Notes: generated from the sequence alone by a model not told the origin. A DNA stretch of 31,526 nucleotides from Chara braunii (GCA_003427395.1 BFEA01000342.1:287039-318564), one strand, 5' to 3'. Positions 21,440-31,130 are shown, numbered from the stretch's first letter. Made by a program: numbers and translations.

Positions 21440-21452
21440 TGGTATCGGAGCC
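21440..21452 (+). other. Primer-binding site for initiator tRNA-Met
   Basis: TGGTATCGGAGCC matches the usual plant iMet PBS (TGGTATCAGAGCC) at 12 of 13 bases. It directly follows the 5' LTR and fixes that LTR's inner border. Confidence 0.9.
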
Positions 21453-21512
21453 GACACGTGTCAGTTCTGATGATAGTGAGTCGAACTGGCGAGAGGTAGG
21501 AGAAGTCCTCAA

Positions 21513-22556
21513 GTGGCTCGTCGAGATCGCCCAGTAACCAGGTCTCAATCTGGTGTGGCTGCACCCGCAATACCAATGGTGGACGGTACTAGGGTGATCG
21601 TTAGCATCCCTGCCCCCTTCCCCTTCTTCCCTAACCATACCCATCCCGAGGCTTGGCTGGAAGCTGTCGAAGCTCAAAACTATAGCGTAGCCAATCTTCC
21701 CCGCGTTCTGACATTGTTACTCCGCAATACGTCGCATGACTGGTTTAGAAAACATACGTGGATAGACTGGAATACTTTCAAACAAGCCTTCTTGGCTCGA
21801 TTCGATACGGTCAGTGAAGATGCCGCCTGGTTAGTGCTAAAAAATCGGCCCCAGGGACCAGGGGAATTGTTTCCCGATTTCGTGGATCGGTTTCAAACCA
21901 CGTTGGACAAATCCGGGCGAGACGAGAAATCCGCTCGAGATTTGTTCATCGATCACCTACAAAGTTCGACATTGAAAGGGAAACTGCAGAAAAAAGTCCC
22001 GCCGAAAACACACCAGTTATCGGCTATCATTGCTAAAGCATTGGAACTGGACCTGGCTGATACAAAAAAATATATCAGTCAGGGAGACCATATCCTTACA
22101 ACCATAATCTTCCCGGCGGGATCATTTCCGATACCCCGCCCCGACCATGACCTTCCCGGCGGGATCGTTTCCGATACCCCGCCTGCTTCTTCTTCCTCTC
22201 CCCCGGTGAATCAATCGATCGCGGCAGTTAAAAGCGGAATCTCACCCGAACCCCCCTCGCCGGCCATAACCAACTTACATCTTGCCCAGATGATCCATAC
22301 GGCCACTACCAAGCAGTCCGAATGGATGAGCAACCTGATCCAGATGCGGGCAGCTCATATGGAGCGGATGGAACAGATAATGAGCAGGCTAATCAAGCCT
22401 AACCCGCCCCCTGCTCGGTCTGCCCCTGCATCATTTCCACTCTTGCCTGCCCCGCCTGCTCCGGGGTACGCACCTCAGTTTACTCATCTAGCTAATCCAG
22501 CAGGAAAAATTGAGTGATTTAACTGCAAACAGCCCGGGCATTTCGCCCGGGACTGT
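21513..22556 (+). pseudogene. gag: Gag (capsid and zinc-knuckle nucleocapsid), interrupted
   Basis: The frame is open from 21480; the conventional start is unclear because codon 21513 is GTG and the first in-frame ATG is 21576. The N-terminal part fits a Ty3-type capsid, with HPEAWLEAVE, DWFRKHTWIDWNTFKQAFLARF and FPDFVDRFQTTL-like stretches (split here: a Trp-rich helix region around residues 72-94). A Pro/Ala-rich segment follows. The single CCHC zinc knuckle is at 22515-22556, but its first Cys position reads TGA; the remaining NCKQPGHFARDC is intact and in frame. Gag would form the virus-like particle and bind element RNA. As written, translation would end just before the knuckle. Confidence 0.8.
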
Positions 22557-23153
22557 CCGCAGCCAAAGCGTAATCAGCCTCCACCTGTTGCGGCCCCTGT
22601 GGCCCTGAATCAAGGACGAGTGGCCGCTCTGATGGATACGGACCAGGGAAAAGAACTCGTGGCATACGCCCCAGAGCAGTTGTCCCCCTCGATGGCAACG
22701 ACGTCGACATCGGGAGCTTCTTCCTCTGACGCCGCTGACGTGGTCGATCCACTTGAGTATCTTCATCTCGCAGGTATGATCGGAGCGATCCGATCGGCCC
22801 CGGATGATCTCGAATGGGTTGATCACGAATCCAATCCTGGTCCGCAGTTTCGGACAGGAGACATTGATGTATTGAAAACGCTCAAGCAACTAGATATTCT
22901 CGTTCCTATCCCAGTAGGACATTTGCTCACCATATCCGAAGCTGCGAATGATAAACTTTTACAACATTGTCAGAAAAACCAAAAGCGTTTCACGTACCAA
23001 CGTATACAGCGAATGTTTAAAAGGAAGGAAGGAGGCGAGGACGTTGCATCTCCCGAGCCCGATACAAGGGAACTTGAACCCGAAGCCGCGCTCATAGCAG
23101 CGATCTCTTCAACAGAAAAATATCACTTCGTACGAGCTCAGCCGGTGCTGTAA
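22557..23153 (+). pseudogene. Gag-protease linker region
   Basis: Same frame as gag, ending at TAA 23151-23153. It is Pro/Ser-rich at first, then has an acidic and hydrophobic segment (VVDPLEYLHLAGMIGAIR) and a basic part (YQRIQRMFKRK). No catalytic domain is seen. The last 155 bp belong to the first copy of the artefactual duplication, and the TAA recurs at 23415-23417 in the second copy. Confidence 0.6.
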
Positions 23154-23488
23154 AAAAGCGCGGAATGCGACTGTAAAGTTTGGGGCAAGTCGTTCGACGC
23201 CCTTATCAACACAGGGTCTTCTGCCTGTCTCTTATACACATCTAGATGTGTATAAGAGACAGAACGTATACAGCGAATGTTTAAAAGGAAGGAAGGAGGC
23301 GAGGACGTTGCATCTCCCGAGCCCGATACAAGGGAACTTGAACCCGAAGCCGCGCTCATAGCAGCGATCTCTTCAACAGAAAAATATCACTTCGTACGAG
23401 CTCAGCCGGTGCTGTAAAAAAGCGCGGAATGCGACTGTAAAGTTTGGGGCAAGTCGTTCGACGCCCTTATCAACACAGGGTCTTCTGC
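22999..23488 (+). other. Artefactual 226-bp direct duplication around adaptor
   Basis: Bases 22999-23224 and 23263-23488 appear identical, separated by a 38-bp adaptor. The insert totals 264 bp, a multiple of three, so the polyprotein frame happens to be kept. This is best treated as a mate-pair read artefact and not as biology. Confidence 0.93.
23225..23262. other. Nextera mate-pair junction adaptor (Tn5 mosaic ends)
   Basis: The 19-bp Tn5 mosaic end CTGTCTCTTATACACATCT is followed immediately by its reverse complement, giving the 38-bp palindromic junction adaptor used in Nextera mate-pair libraries. It is sequencing contamination. Confidence 0.97.
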
Positions 23489-24170
23489 AGTGGCCATATC
23501 ATTAAACACTGTCAAAAAAACAGAACGACTTGGAGCCATTCTTCCTCTATCTGGAAAAGACAATTATGTCTCTGCCAACGAGGAAGCAATGAACATCGTG
23601 GGCATTATCGAGAATGTGGTTGTAAAAGTCAGACGAGTACACGTCCTTGTCAACGCGCTCGTGATAGATGTACGTTCCTATTCTGTGTTGTTAGGACTAC
23701 CTTGGGTAATGGCGGTGAGCGCACGTCTGCATTTCGATTCGAAACAACTTGTGCTCACGCAAAGTGGAGGAAAGCCTCAGACTGTTCCCTTGCGAATTTT
23801 CACCCGAACGATAAAGCGAACCCCTCGCTCGGCCCAAATAGGGATGATTCGATGCATTAATCCCGAAGAGTGTTCTTCTTCAGACATAGATAGTGGAATC
23901 GGGGAACAGGAATACGAAGAAGAGTTGCCTAGCAAAGATGAATGGAAGCACCTTGTCGAACTTTTCGAACACGAAATTCCCGAAGAATTCCAAGTGTGCC
24001 CTGACACTGCTCGAAGCTTCCACGTGGATTCAGGAGATAGCGCGCTTGCGCCTCCGATAACCCAAGTTAGTTCTTCAGTCCTGCTTGGGGAACCCATATT
24101 ACAAGTATCTGACCTGGCCGATGATTTGGAACCCCCTCGCACCTTGTACAAAGGAGCTCTCTCCTTATGA
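23418..24170 (+). pseudogene. pro: Retropepsin-like aspartic protease, catalytic Asp lost
   Basis: The active-site motif reads ALINTGSSA, with Asn (AAC, 23472-23474) where retropepsins have Asp. The second landmark, VLLGLPWVMAVSARLHFD, matches the conserved LG-x-W region of Ty3 proteases about 75 residues later. The frame ends at TGA 24168-24170 after an acidic spacer of roughly 100 residues. The enzyme would cut the Gag-Pol precursor inside the particle; with Asp replaced it should be inactive. GAC to AAC is a C:G to T:A transition at a CpG. Confidence 0.8.
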
Positions 24171-25208
24171 ACGCGTTATCAGCAAACGGAACGGTATTTG
24201 GATGTTTGTGTTTTCCCGCCCAGATCGTTACTAACGACAGGAGTCACCATCGCCTTGATTAAACAAGAGGCGGAAGCACCGGTAAGTGATGTACCTAATC
24301 TGATGCAAGAAATGACGGATCTAACAGGGCTAACNGTGGAACCAACCTCGGTTGGTTCAGAGACTGATGCTGAAACTAAAGAAACGGAGATGATCAGCCT
24401 CGCTGAGTCTCAGATGATAGCAACTGTCTTCTCTATTCGCACCAGTAGTTCCGTTTTCTTGAGTGTCCATGATCGGCGGGGACGGCCGGTTGATTGGATC
24501 GGCATGCCCCTTGAGATTTCCGGGGGATCAACAATCACCCTACTAGGTCACGTTCCCTCAGAACTTCGAAAATCGTTAATCTGGGTGTTAAATGGTTACG
24601 CAGAAGTATTGAGCATACACGATAATGATATCGGCTTAACTAATGTGATCGAGCGTGCCATTCTCACGGAAGACCATCCACCCATTAGCTGCGTTCCTTA
24701 CCGATACTCGCCAGCTCAACGAGCGGCCGCTTTTCGGCGGATTAAAGAATTCGAAGCTAATGGATGGATCGAACCCGCAATAGGTCCCTGGTCTTTTCCC
24801 ATGGTAATCGTGCCTAAAAAGGCCGGAGGGATTCGCATTTGCATTGATTATCGAAAGTTGAATGATATCACGATCAAAGATGTGTACCCCCTCCCCCGGA
24901 TTGATGAGTTGTTGGATGCGATTAGGAGTGCTCGATTTTTCAGCAAGTTTGATGTTGGCCATGGGTTCCATCATCTTCTTGTTCAAGAAGAAGACCGTCT
25001 GAAAACAGCGTGGCAGTGGATTCGATGTCCGATGGGTATCTGCTATGCCCCCGCGACCTTTCAGCGAGCCATGAACATGGCTTTTCAGAATTTCGTACGG
25101 AAGACTCATTTGGCGCAGAGCATCATCAACTACTGCGTAATTGTGTACATGGATGACATCTTGGTGTACTCGAGTTCCTACGAGGGACACATGCAGCACA
25201 TCGAATGA
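24171..25208 (+). pseudogene. pol: Reverse transcriptase, fingers and palm
   Basis: This continues in the same frame after the TGA at 24168. An N-terminal spacer of about 150 residues precedes the RT core. Core motifs in order are WSFPMVIVPKKAGGIRICID, YRKLNDITIKDVYPLPRIDE, the first catalytic Asp in FSKFDVGHGF (GAT at 24951), APATFQRAMN and the YMDD box (25146-25157) with both Asp. All three catalytic aspartates are present. The frame ends at TGA 25206-25208 just before the thumb, where related elements as I recall them often have Trp. An ambiguous base at 24336 affects one spacer codon. Confidence 0.9.
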
Positions 25209-25598
25209 GCGCTGCACACGTTACGCGATGCGGGTTTCAAAGTGGCGCTTGAGAAGTGTCAATTTTTTCTTACCACCATTTCCTTTTTAGGACACGTGGT
25301 GACAGACAAGGGACTCCAACCGGAGCCGCAGAAGGTGGCAGCTGTCAGGGATGCGCCGGTACCTACGACTATCACGCAAGTTCGCGCCTTTTTGGGCCTG
25401 GCCTCGTACTACCGAAGATTTATCAAGGGCTTCGCGGTGATTGGGGGACCCCTCACAAATATGCTACGCAAAGATCAGTCGTTGATCTGGACGCCGGAGT
25501 ATGATCAAGCGTTTTTCAAACTCAAGGCCGCTCTCATTTCGGCTCCGGTCCTTATAAGACTGGATCCCGAAAAGCCTTTTGTTCTCATCACCGACTGA
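25209..25598 (+). pseudogene. pol: Reverse transcriptase thumb and connection
   Basis: Same frame, no shift. It contains ALEKCQFF, ISFLGHVVTDKGLQPEPQKV and VRAFLGLASYYRRFIKGFA, all typical of the Ty3 RT C-terminal part and connection. It ends at a TGA (25596-25598) directly after the first RNase H Asp. Confidence 0.88.
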
Positions 25599-25965
25599 CA
25601 GCCAGAGGCAATTTCGGCGATTATTGTCCAGGTGGGACCAAGTGGACTCGAGAGTGTGGTGGAATATGCGTCCAAATCAGTGCCCGCTTGCAAGCGCAAC
25701 TACGCCGCTCCAACGGGAGAATGCTACGCGGCTCTCTGGGGAATCAGTCACCTTCGCGCTTACCTGTACGGGCGGAAGTTCACCTTGGTAACGGATCATG
25801 AGCCCCTGTTGGCTCTGAAGAAATCAAAGGATTACTCTGGCATGATCAGGCGATCGGCAATGGTGTTGCATAGCATGGACTTTGACATTCGTCATCAGAA
25901 GCATGAAAGACACGGGAATGCGGACGGACTGACACGACTGCACCGACCTAAGAAAGTTTCGAAGA
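25575..25965 (+). pseudogene. pol: RNase H domain
   Basis: The four acidic catalytic positions are all visible in one frame: Asp 25593-25595 (ITD), Glu 25719-25721 (GECYA), Asp 25794-25796 (VTDHEPL) and Asp 25923-25925 (NADGL). One in-frame TGA at 25596 directly follows the first Asp. The domain removes the RNA strand during reverse transcription. It is otherwise intact and of normal length. Confidence 0.88.
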
Positions 25966-26246
25966 ATGAGGAGGTGATTTCGTGGAACGAACCCGAACAG
26001 GAGATTGGATGGGGACAATCCCCGCCTGTCGCCACTACGAGTTCTTTCGAGTGGCGCTTCTCCACACCCTCTCCTCCTATCGCGACTACCTCGCTTCCCT
26101 CCCCCGCAGCGGCGATCACTTCCCTCAGTTCCACCGGATCATCCCATATGAGGAGCTCCCGCTTCCTACCCCCACTTCCTCCCCGTCGTCCCCGTGAAAT
26201 CCCCTCCATGTATCGCCTTTATTGGCCCATTCCAACTAGGAGGTAG
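25966..26246 (+). pseudogene. C-terminal tail where integrase would be expected
   Basis: The frame continues about 93 codons to TAG 26244-26246 as a Ser/Pro/Thr-rich, low-complexity tail. No HHCC zinc finger, DDE triad, GPY/F motif or chromodomain is present before the 3' LTR. An integrase normally needs over 1 kb here. The tail ends 23 bp before an N-containing C-run at 26270, so a collapsed or mis-joined assembly is possible as well as a true deletion. Confidence 0.6.
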
Positions 26247-26269
26247 ATCCCGATCGCGTGACTATCTCC

Positions 26270-26287
26270 NCCCCCCCCCCCCCCCCC
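26270..26287. other. N plus C homopolymer (assembly uncertainty)
   Basis: An N followed by 17 C, then CT repeats. It resembles a low-quality join and lies exactly where integrase sequence is missing. Confidence 0.8.
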
Positions 26288-26314
26288 TCTCTCTCCTCTC
26301 TTCATCCAATCGAC

Positions 26315-26326
26315 AGGGGAAAAAGG
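26315..26326 (+). other. Polypurine tract candidate
   Basis: AGGGGAAAAAGG lies about 35 bp upstream of the visible start of 3' LTR homology. A functional PPT abuts the LTR, so the intervening bases suggest the inner LTR border is degraded. Confidence 0.5.
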
Positions 26327-27076
26327 CACGAATCAGTAAGCTTCGAGAAGATCACGCCAACCCGTGCTATCTTTCATACCCTTTCTTTTTGCGTGTATCA
26401 TACCAACCCCATAAAAACCCCGTTTCACTTTCTTGATTTCGGGTGCCGCAATTTTTTGGGCCCCATCTTTTGAAAGCTTTTTCGACTCCCGGGTTCTGCT
26501 TTTCCTTTCTGCAATTCGGGAAGTACATAGGAAATTACGTGCGCCTTAGCGAGCGCACTGGGAATTGGGCTCGGCAGTTAGGAATTCCGGGATAAGAGGA
26601 ACTTCAACGTGTCCTTTTTGTGTGTGTGAATGTTCTTAGTCGCGTCGGGGAAAACTCTCGAAATTTTGCGTGATTACGAATAGGCGTAGGATTTTATTTT
26701 CCCACGTCGTTTTTTCACGCGCGGATATGGTGATTTCAATTTTGAATTAGTTTAGGACAGAGGCAAGCTGTAACTGTTTCGGTGTTTTTTTCTCTCTTTC
26801 TTTTGGTTGACGGCGCCACGCATGCAAGAGTTTTCTCCTCTCTGTCCCCTGCATCGCTCCCTCCCGCACTCCCTTTCCCTTCTCTCTCCTCTTTCTCTCT
26901 CCTCGTAACTGTTTTTTCTCCCTCTCTTTCTTCCGCTCTGCTCTTTGCGTGCCCATTTCCCTTTCTTGATCATCTGAATCTTGGACCCGTCTTGCGCTAC
27001 TTCCCGCGCCTTTTCTCTTCACACCCTCTGAGTCCAACGCTCGACGCCCGGTCGATCCGTCGATAACTCCCGCTCA

Positions 27077-27270
27077 CCAATCAGGTGCGTGGATCAATAT
27101 GATCTTCCTATTGCGAGACGAATCTGATTGGCTGAACCTTGAGTTCCGAGGGATCAACATGGCGTTCACAGAGCACGCTTCTCAAAGTCTTCTCCTCCTA
27201 CTTCTCCTCTTACACCCCAGTTTTCTCGTCGCTTTCCCCCCCTTCTATCTCCCTTGTCGCAACTATAAAA
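27077..27270 (+). promoter_or_regulatory. CCAAT pair and TATA box in 3' LTR
   Basis: CCAATCAG (27077-27084), CTGATTGG (27124-27131) and TATAAAA (27264-27270) keep the order and spacing of the 5' LTR. From this LTR transcription would run outward into the right flank. Confidence 0.55.
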
Positions 27271-27354
27271 CCCGCAAGCGCGTCCGCAAAGCTCTCTTAC
27301 GTTCTTGACTCCTAAGCCAGCTTCCGGGAAGCAGTGGCTAGGCAGAGTGTTTTG

Positions 27355-27549
27355 ATGCGAGTCGGAAAGTCCTGTCGGGCTGACGATAGGCTGGCCAGTT
27401 GTGCGCTTGATCGCCACGACGGACTGTGGGATCTGGGCGAGCCGAGTCGAATTTACGTCGGCGGGGTGACGATCGCAGTGGTGGGAGTTAGCATGCGGCG
27501 GCCGGGACCGTCGGTGCAGGTACGGGGATTGATGATCGGAGTTGAGTGA
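27355..27549 (+). other. Leader ORF in 3' LTR, 64 codons
   Basis: Counterpart of 19699-19893, same length and frame, with amino-acid changes such as Trp to Arg near the end. Confidence 0.3.
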
Positions 27550-27693
27550 GTGATTGGCCCAGGGCCATATTGGAATTAATGGCGAATGCGCCTTTGTTGT
27601 TGAGGACCTTTATTTCTGGTGTAAGTGTACGGCGATAACGCCGAACTTCCTCTTTTCAGATCTCGTCACCTTCTATCTCGACATCCCTTCCTC

Positions 27694-27694
<1 letters not shown>

Positions 27695-27734
<40 letters not shown>
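27695..27734. repeat. (CT)n microsatellite in 3' LTR
   Basis: Shorter counterpart of the CT run at 20039-20090, followed by a diverged ttctat. Confidence 0.95.
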
Positions 27735-27738
<4 letters not shown>

Positions 27739-28299
27739 ATCTTTGAAAGATGATGTGTCTCGGTGTTTGTCCCTCTCTTGGATGAGAATGAATCGGTGTG
27801 CTTTCGTGTGAGAAAGAACTTCTTTCATTAGTTTCCTGGGTAATCCCCAGATGTCGAGGAATTGATCCTTTTGTCTTGTGAACAAGGGATGCGTGTGTAC
27901 AATTCCCTCGGTTGATTCCTGACTTGTATTCCCCTGTCATTTTCGCACCTTTCACAATGGATGTATGTATGGAGATGCGTGTCTTTTTGCATTGATTAGA
28001 TGAATCGACGTCGGGATTTTGTTCGAGAATGCAAGAGTGTTTAGATCTGTAGTTCGAAAGCACTGCGCATGCCATCTGCCTTATGCGGCACGACATCCGC
28101 CGCCAAGTCACCGGTCGGCCTCGAGAAACAAGGCGCCTGGGATTAACGTTGTGTTGGCTCATTAAAACTGAGTCGCGAGTCGGTCCCTTAGTCCTATGCA
28201 TGATCAAGCTGATGAGTGCCTTCTTTCTCTCTCTCTCGCATGTCAGGAAGGATTGATTGGGGGTTGCATGACGTCTCGAGAATTTTGCAATTGATTGAT

Positions 28300-28626
28300 A
28301 TGTGGACTGACAAGCACCCAGCGATCGGGTGCCAGCCTCCCGCACCTCCCGTCTCAACACGGCCTTTACCCTACAACGAGGAAAAGACCCGTGTATGCGA
28401 GTGGGACGTACGAAAAGTTGTCGCACAAATCGGCGGGCGATATTACTTCCTTCGGGCCAACCGTTGCTCAGGGTTTGTAGAGGCTGGGTTTGTCATTATC
28501 GACACGCAGTTTCCACCTTACTCGATATTATTGCCATTTAACGAGCTGATCGTCATTCCGTGGACGGCAGTGGCGCCCCATTGGCCTCGAACCCTGTGCA
28601 CGGAGTGCCAGCGTCTCGATCGCTAA
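28300..28626 (+). pseudogene. Truncated copy of the LTR ORF
   Basis: ATG at 28300 to TAA at 28624-28626, 108 codons. It is collinear with 20679-21128 without frameshift. The stop replaces a Tyr codon (TAC to TAA), and the region beyond remains similar at the DNA level. Confidence 0.4.
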
Positions 28627-29075
28627 GAAGTAAAGGGCTTCCACTATCGAATACGGAGTGAAGACGAGCATAAGGAAAGAGCCACGCGGCTGAGACCATC
28701 CACGTCATACTCAGAACCGACCAGCGAACGACGTAGGGATTTGATACGAAAACGAGACACGCGAAGCGTGCAAAAGCCCTTCCGCTCTAAACGACGGGCC
28801 GTAGCACGGTGGGAAGCTCGACAATACTTTTTGGATTGAATTTGGATTTTTATCTTTTCGCGCCGTGCCCGTGCGCGCATTCTGCGACGCGCGAAAGCAA
28901 TCGACTTGCTTCATCGGACCAACACGGGGGGATTTCAGTTCCATCTGTGTCCCCACACTCAATTTCCCAAAAATCCTTGGCACACCCCATCTTGCTGTTT
29001 TTCTGGGCCTCTTTCCGCACGCCTAACACTCCGAACGAAAGACAGCACAGGGCGTGAGGTTGCGCGTCACACTCG

Positions 29076-30039
29076 GGCACCTGCAGACCTCCGTAGCACA
29101 AGACGCTCCGACAACGATTCCACACAGCTCACAGGCAGAATGAATGAATGACTGGACGCTGCCTCTTTATTTATACTTCAGATCATCGTTGGTCTGCCCT
29201 CGGGCCCCGGGCCTGGGATGTACACAGTCCCTCATGGTACTTGCTGACTAGACAAGGTGTAACCTGCGACTAGGTACCGCTGACTGGACTAGGTAGGACT
29301 GGGACTGCCCTTGGCTGACTGTGCGAGGACTGCCCCTCGCTGACTCAGCCGCTGACTGACTCCTAAGACTCCTAAGACCTAGGAAGAGCCAGTGAGACTA
29401 GTCTAGAAGACTGTAGACTTGACCTTTCGAAACTACAGCAGTTACGGCCTACGCTGACCCTACGACAACTAAAACTAGGCCTACGGGTGAAACCCCTGCG
29501 ACCGCACTCTATACAACAGCCGACTTTCACATGGGGATCAGCAGCAGACACAGGAATTGGGACGGCCATAAGCATGGGAGAGCATGCACCGCGGAGGGGA
29601 ACGAGGAGGGCTTAGGGTGTAAAGGTAGAGGACATCATGTCAAAGAATCGATATGGGGGTGGCTACGACTGGCCCATTGCAATGTGAATAGAGAATAGGA
29701 TGCAAAAACAAGTATTAAACGGGGGGCACAAGCTGCACGATCAGAGGAACCACAATAGAGATGGACAGACACGGACCTGTAGTTGAGTCAGAGAAGTAGC
29801 AAACAGGAACGGAGGAGATTAGACGGAACCTCAATTAGGTCCAATAGGCTAACTTAGGCAGGGGTGAGGGGTGGTGCATCCTTCCTTCAGGAAGTAATCA
29901 ATGCCGTCCTTCGGGCCTCCACACCATAAGGGGGAGGAGCGTGCGTGAGTTCTCATTGTAATTCCGCCAGACTTGCCGGTGGAATAGGAACCGGACTGAT
30001 GCTCCCCAGAATGGAAAAGGAGCCGGAACCGTAAGGTTC
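29076..30039. other. Right flank, no gene recognised
   Basis: The 5' part has five GCTGACT heptamers between 29243 and 29357 (spacing 36, 35, 25 and 12 bp). The rest is mixed sequence. A 67-codon frame on the minus strand (29372-29575) has several Cys but no motif I can assign. Confidence 0.6.
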
Positions 30040-30125
30040 TGCTTAAAAAAAAAGAAAAAAGAAAAACAGGGGTCAACTGGTCTTGGTAAAGGGGAGGTCT
30101 AGGGATCGAGCCCTGGCGGTGCATC
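30040..30125 (+). other. Possible degenerate tRNA-related fragment
   Basis: Downstream of an A-rich tract, ACTGGTCTTGGTAAAGG resembles a D arm and AGGGATCGAGCCCTGG resembles a T arm with a B box. No acceptor stem is evident. It resembles the B-box part of the module at 17524-17603. Confidence 0.25.
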
Positions 30126-30299
30126 TGTCACCGCTGTAGGTGAAAACCGTTTCAGTAGGTAAGGAATAGGAAAGGCAAGGGTTTCCTCTCTTTCTCTCAC
30201 AATGGTTGACTTGAAATAGGGAGGAAGGAGGAAGATGCTGCTTCTGAAGATGCCTGGCACCCACAAACAACGAGCGGAGACATCGGCAGCGATTCCGTG

Positions 30300-31130
30300 C
30301 GCCATCCTTACTTCCATTCACCCGTTCATCCATGCTGTCCTTTGGGCCGCTCACCTAGGTACTCGTCTGGCCAGTCAGCTGGTCACGCATCATCGGGCCA
30401 GTCGTCTGGTCACTCATCATCGAACAAGTTATGACATGCATTGCTGTACATCCACACGCACGGCCCCGGCCTTACGTCCATTCGCGTTTCCATCTGTCTA
30501 TCCGCCTACTACTCCATCTTGTCATCCATTCATCCATTCATCAGTCCGTCCATTCATCCATCCTTCTATCCATTTGCTTCGGTAGTCTCTGCTTATTAGC
30601 GCTTGAGCCATCTATGGCATCCAATTCCAGCGCGTCTATTTTATCCATCCATCCTTTCTTTCCCTAGTCATATCATTCACCCATTTCTTCCATTATCCCC
30701 TTCATCCATCCATCCATCCATTCATCATTAAAGCAGTCAATCCATCCATCCAAGCAGTCAATCCATCCATCTCATTCATCCATCCATCCATCCACCCATC
30801 AATCCATCAATCAAGCAGTCAATCAAGCAGTCAATCCATCCATTCATCCACTCGTATGATCATTCATCCATCGATTCATTCGGGTACCCATTGATCGATC
30901 CAATCCATATTCATTTATTCCCTCTTCAACCATCTGCCCATCCGTCATGGGCTAGTTTGGATATTCATTGCTCTAGCTATCCATCAAACCAATTTCAGCG
31001 CACCAATCAGACTTCTCATCTGTTCATGCTGGTCAATTTTTTCATCTTGTTATCTATTCAGCCATCGGTCCATCCATCCATCTGTTCATCCATTATCAGG
31101 CTTGCCGTCTGATTCCCCATCCATCCATCA
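30300..31130. repeat. Degenerate ATCC tetranucleotide region
   Basis: The plus strand is dominated by CATC and ATCC-type tetramers, densest at 30690-30850, with interspersed aagcagtcaatccatc higher-order units. Reading frames with Ser/Ile/His/Pro repeats are shadows of it. Confidence 0.85.

Larger units (their letters stand above)
26360..29071 (+). repeat. 3' LTR of the Ty3 element
   Basis: Homology to the 5' LTR begins at ACCCGTGCTATC (26360) and ends at CGTCACA (29065-29071), followed by TSD CTCG. The TGTGACG start and the following bases of the 5' LTR are not recognisable here. Relative to the 5' LTR there are many transitions and several indels, including about 20 bp near 28267 and about 8 bp near 27825. 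Confidence 0.9.
18682..29075 (+). mobile_element. Ty3/gypsy LTR retrotransposon, defective
   Basis: The order is candidate TSD CTCG (18682-18685), 5' LTR (18686-21439), initiator-Met PBS (21440-21452), gag, protease, reverse transcriptase, RNase H, polypurine tract (26315-26326), 3' LTR (about 26360-29071) and TSD CTCG (29072-29075). The outer termini are TGTGACG and CGTCACA, perfect inverted repeats. RT before RNase H is seen, but integrase, which in Ty3 elements follows RNase H, is absent. The gag-pol frame is broken by five in-frame stops. LTRs differ by about 4-5% in a 385-bp stretch I compared by eye, so the insertion is not recent. A 264-bp technical artefact sits at 23225-23488. Confidence 0.9.

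Noticed and set aside
21513-26246. Stop-codon reassignment (TGA as an amino acid) to explain the in-frame stops in gag-pol
   Set aside because: The TGA positions would need to be Cys in the zinc knuckle and probably Trp elsewhere, TGG is used normally in the same frame, and a TAA is also present. No single reassignment fits.
30235-31112. His/Pro/Ser-rich ORFs in the right flank
   Set aside because: They arise from the ATCC tetranucleotide region and lack any domain.
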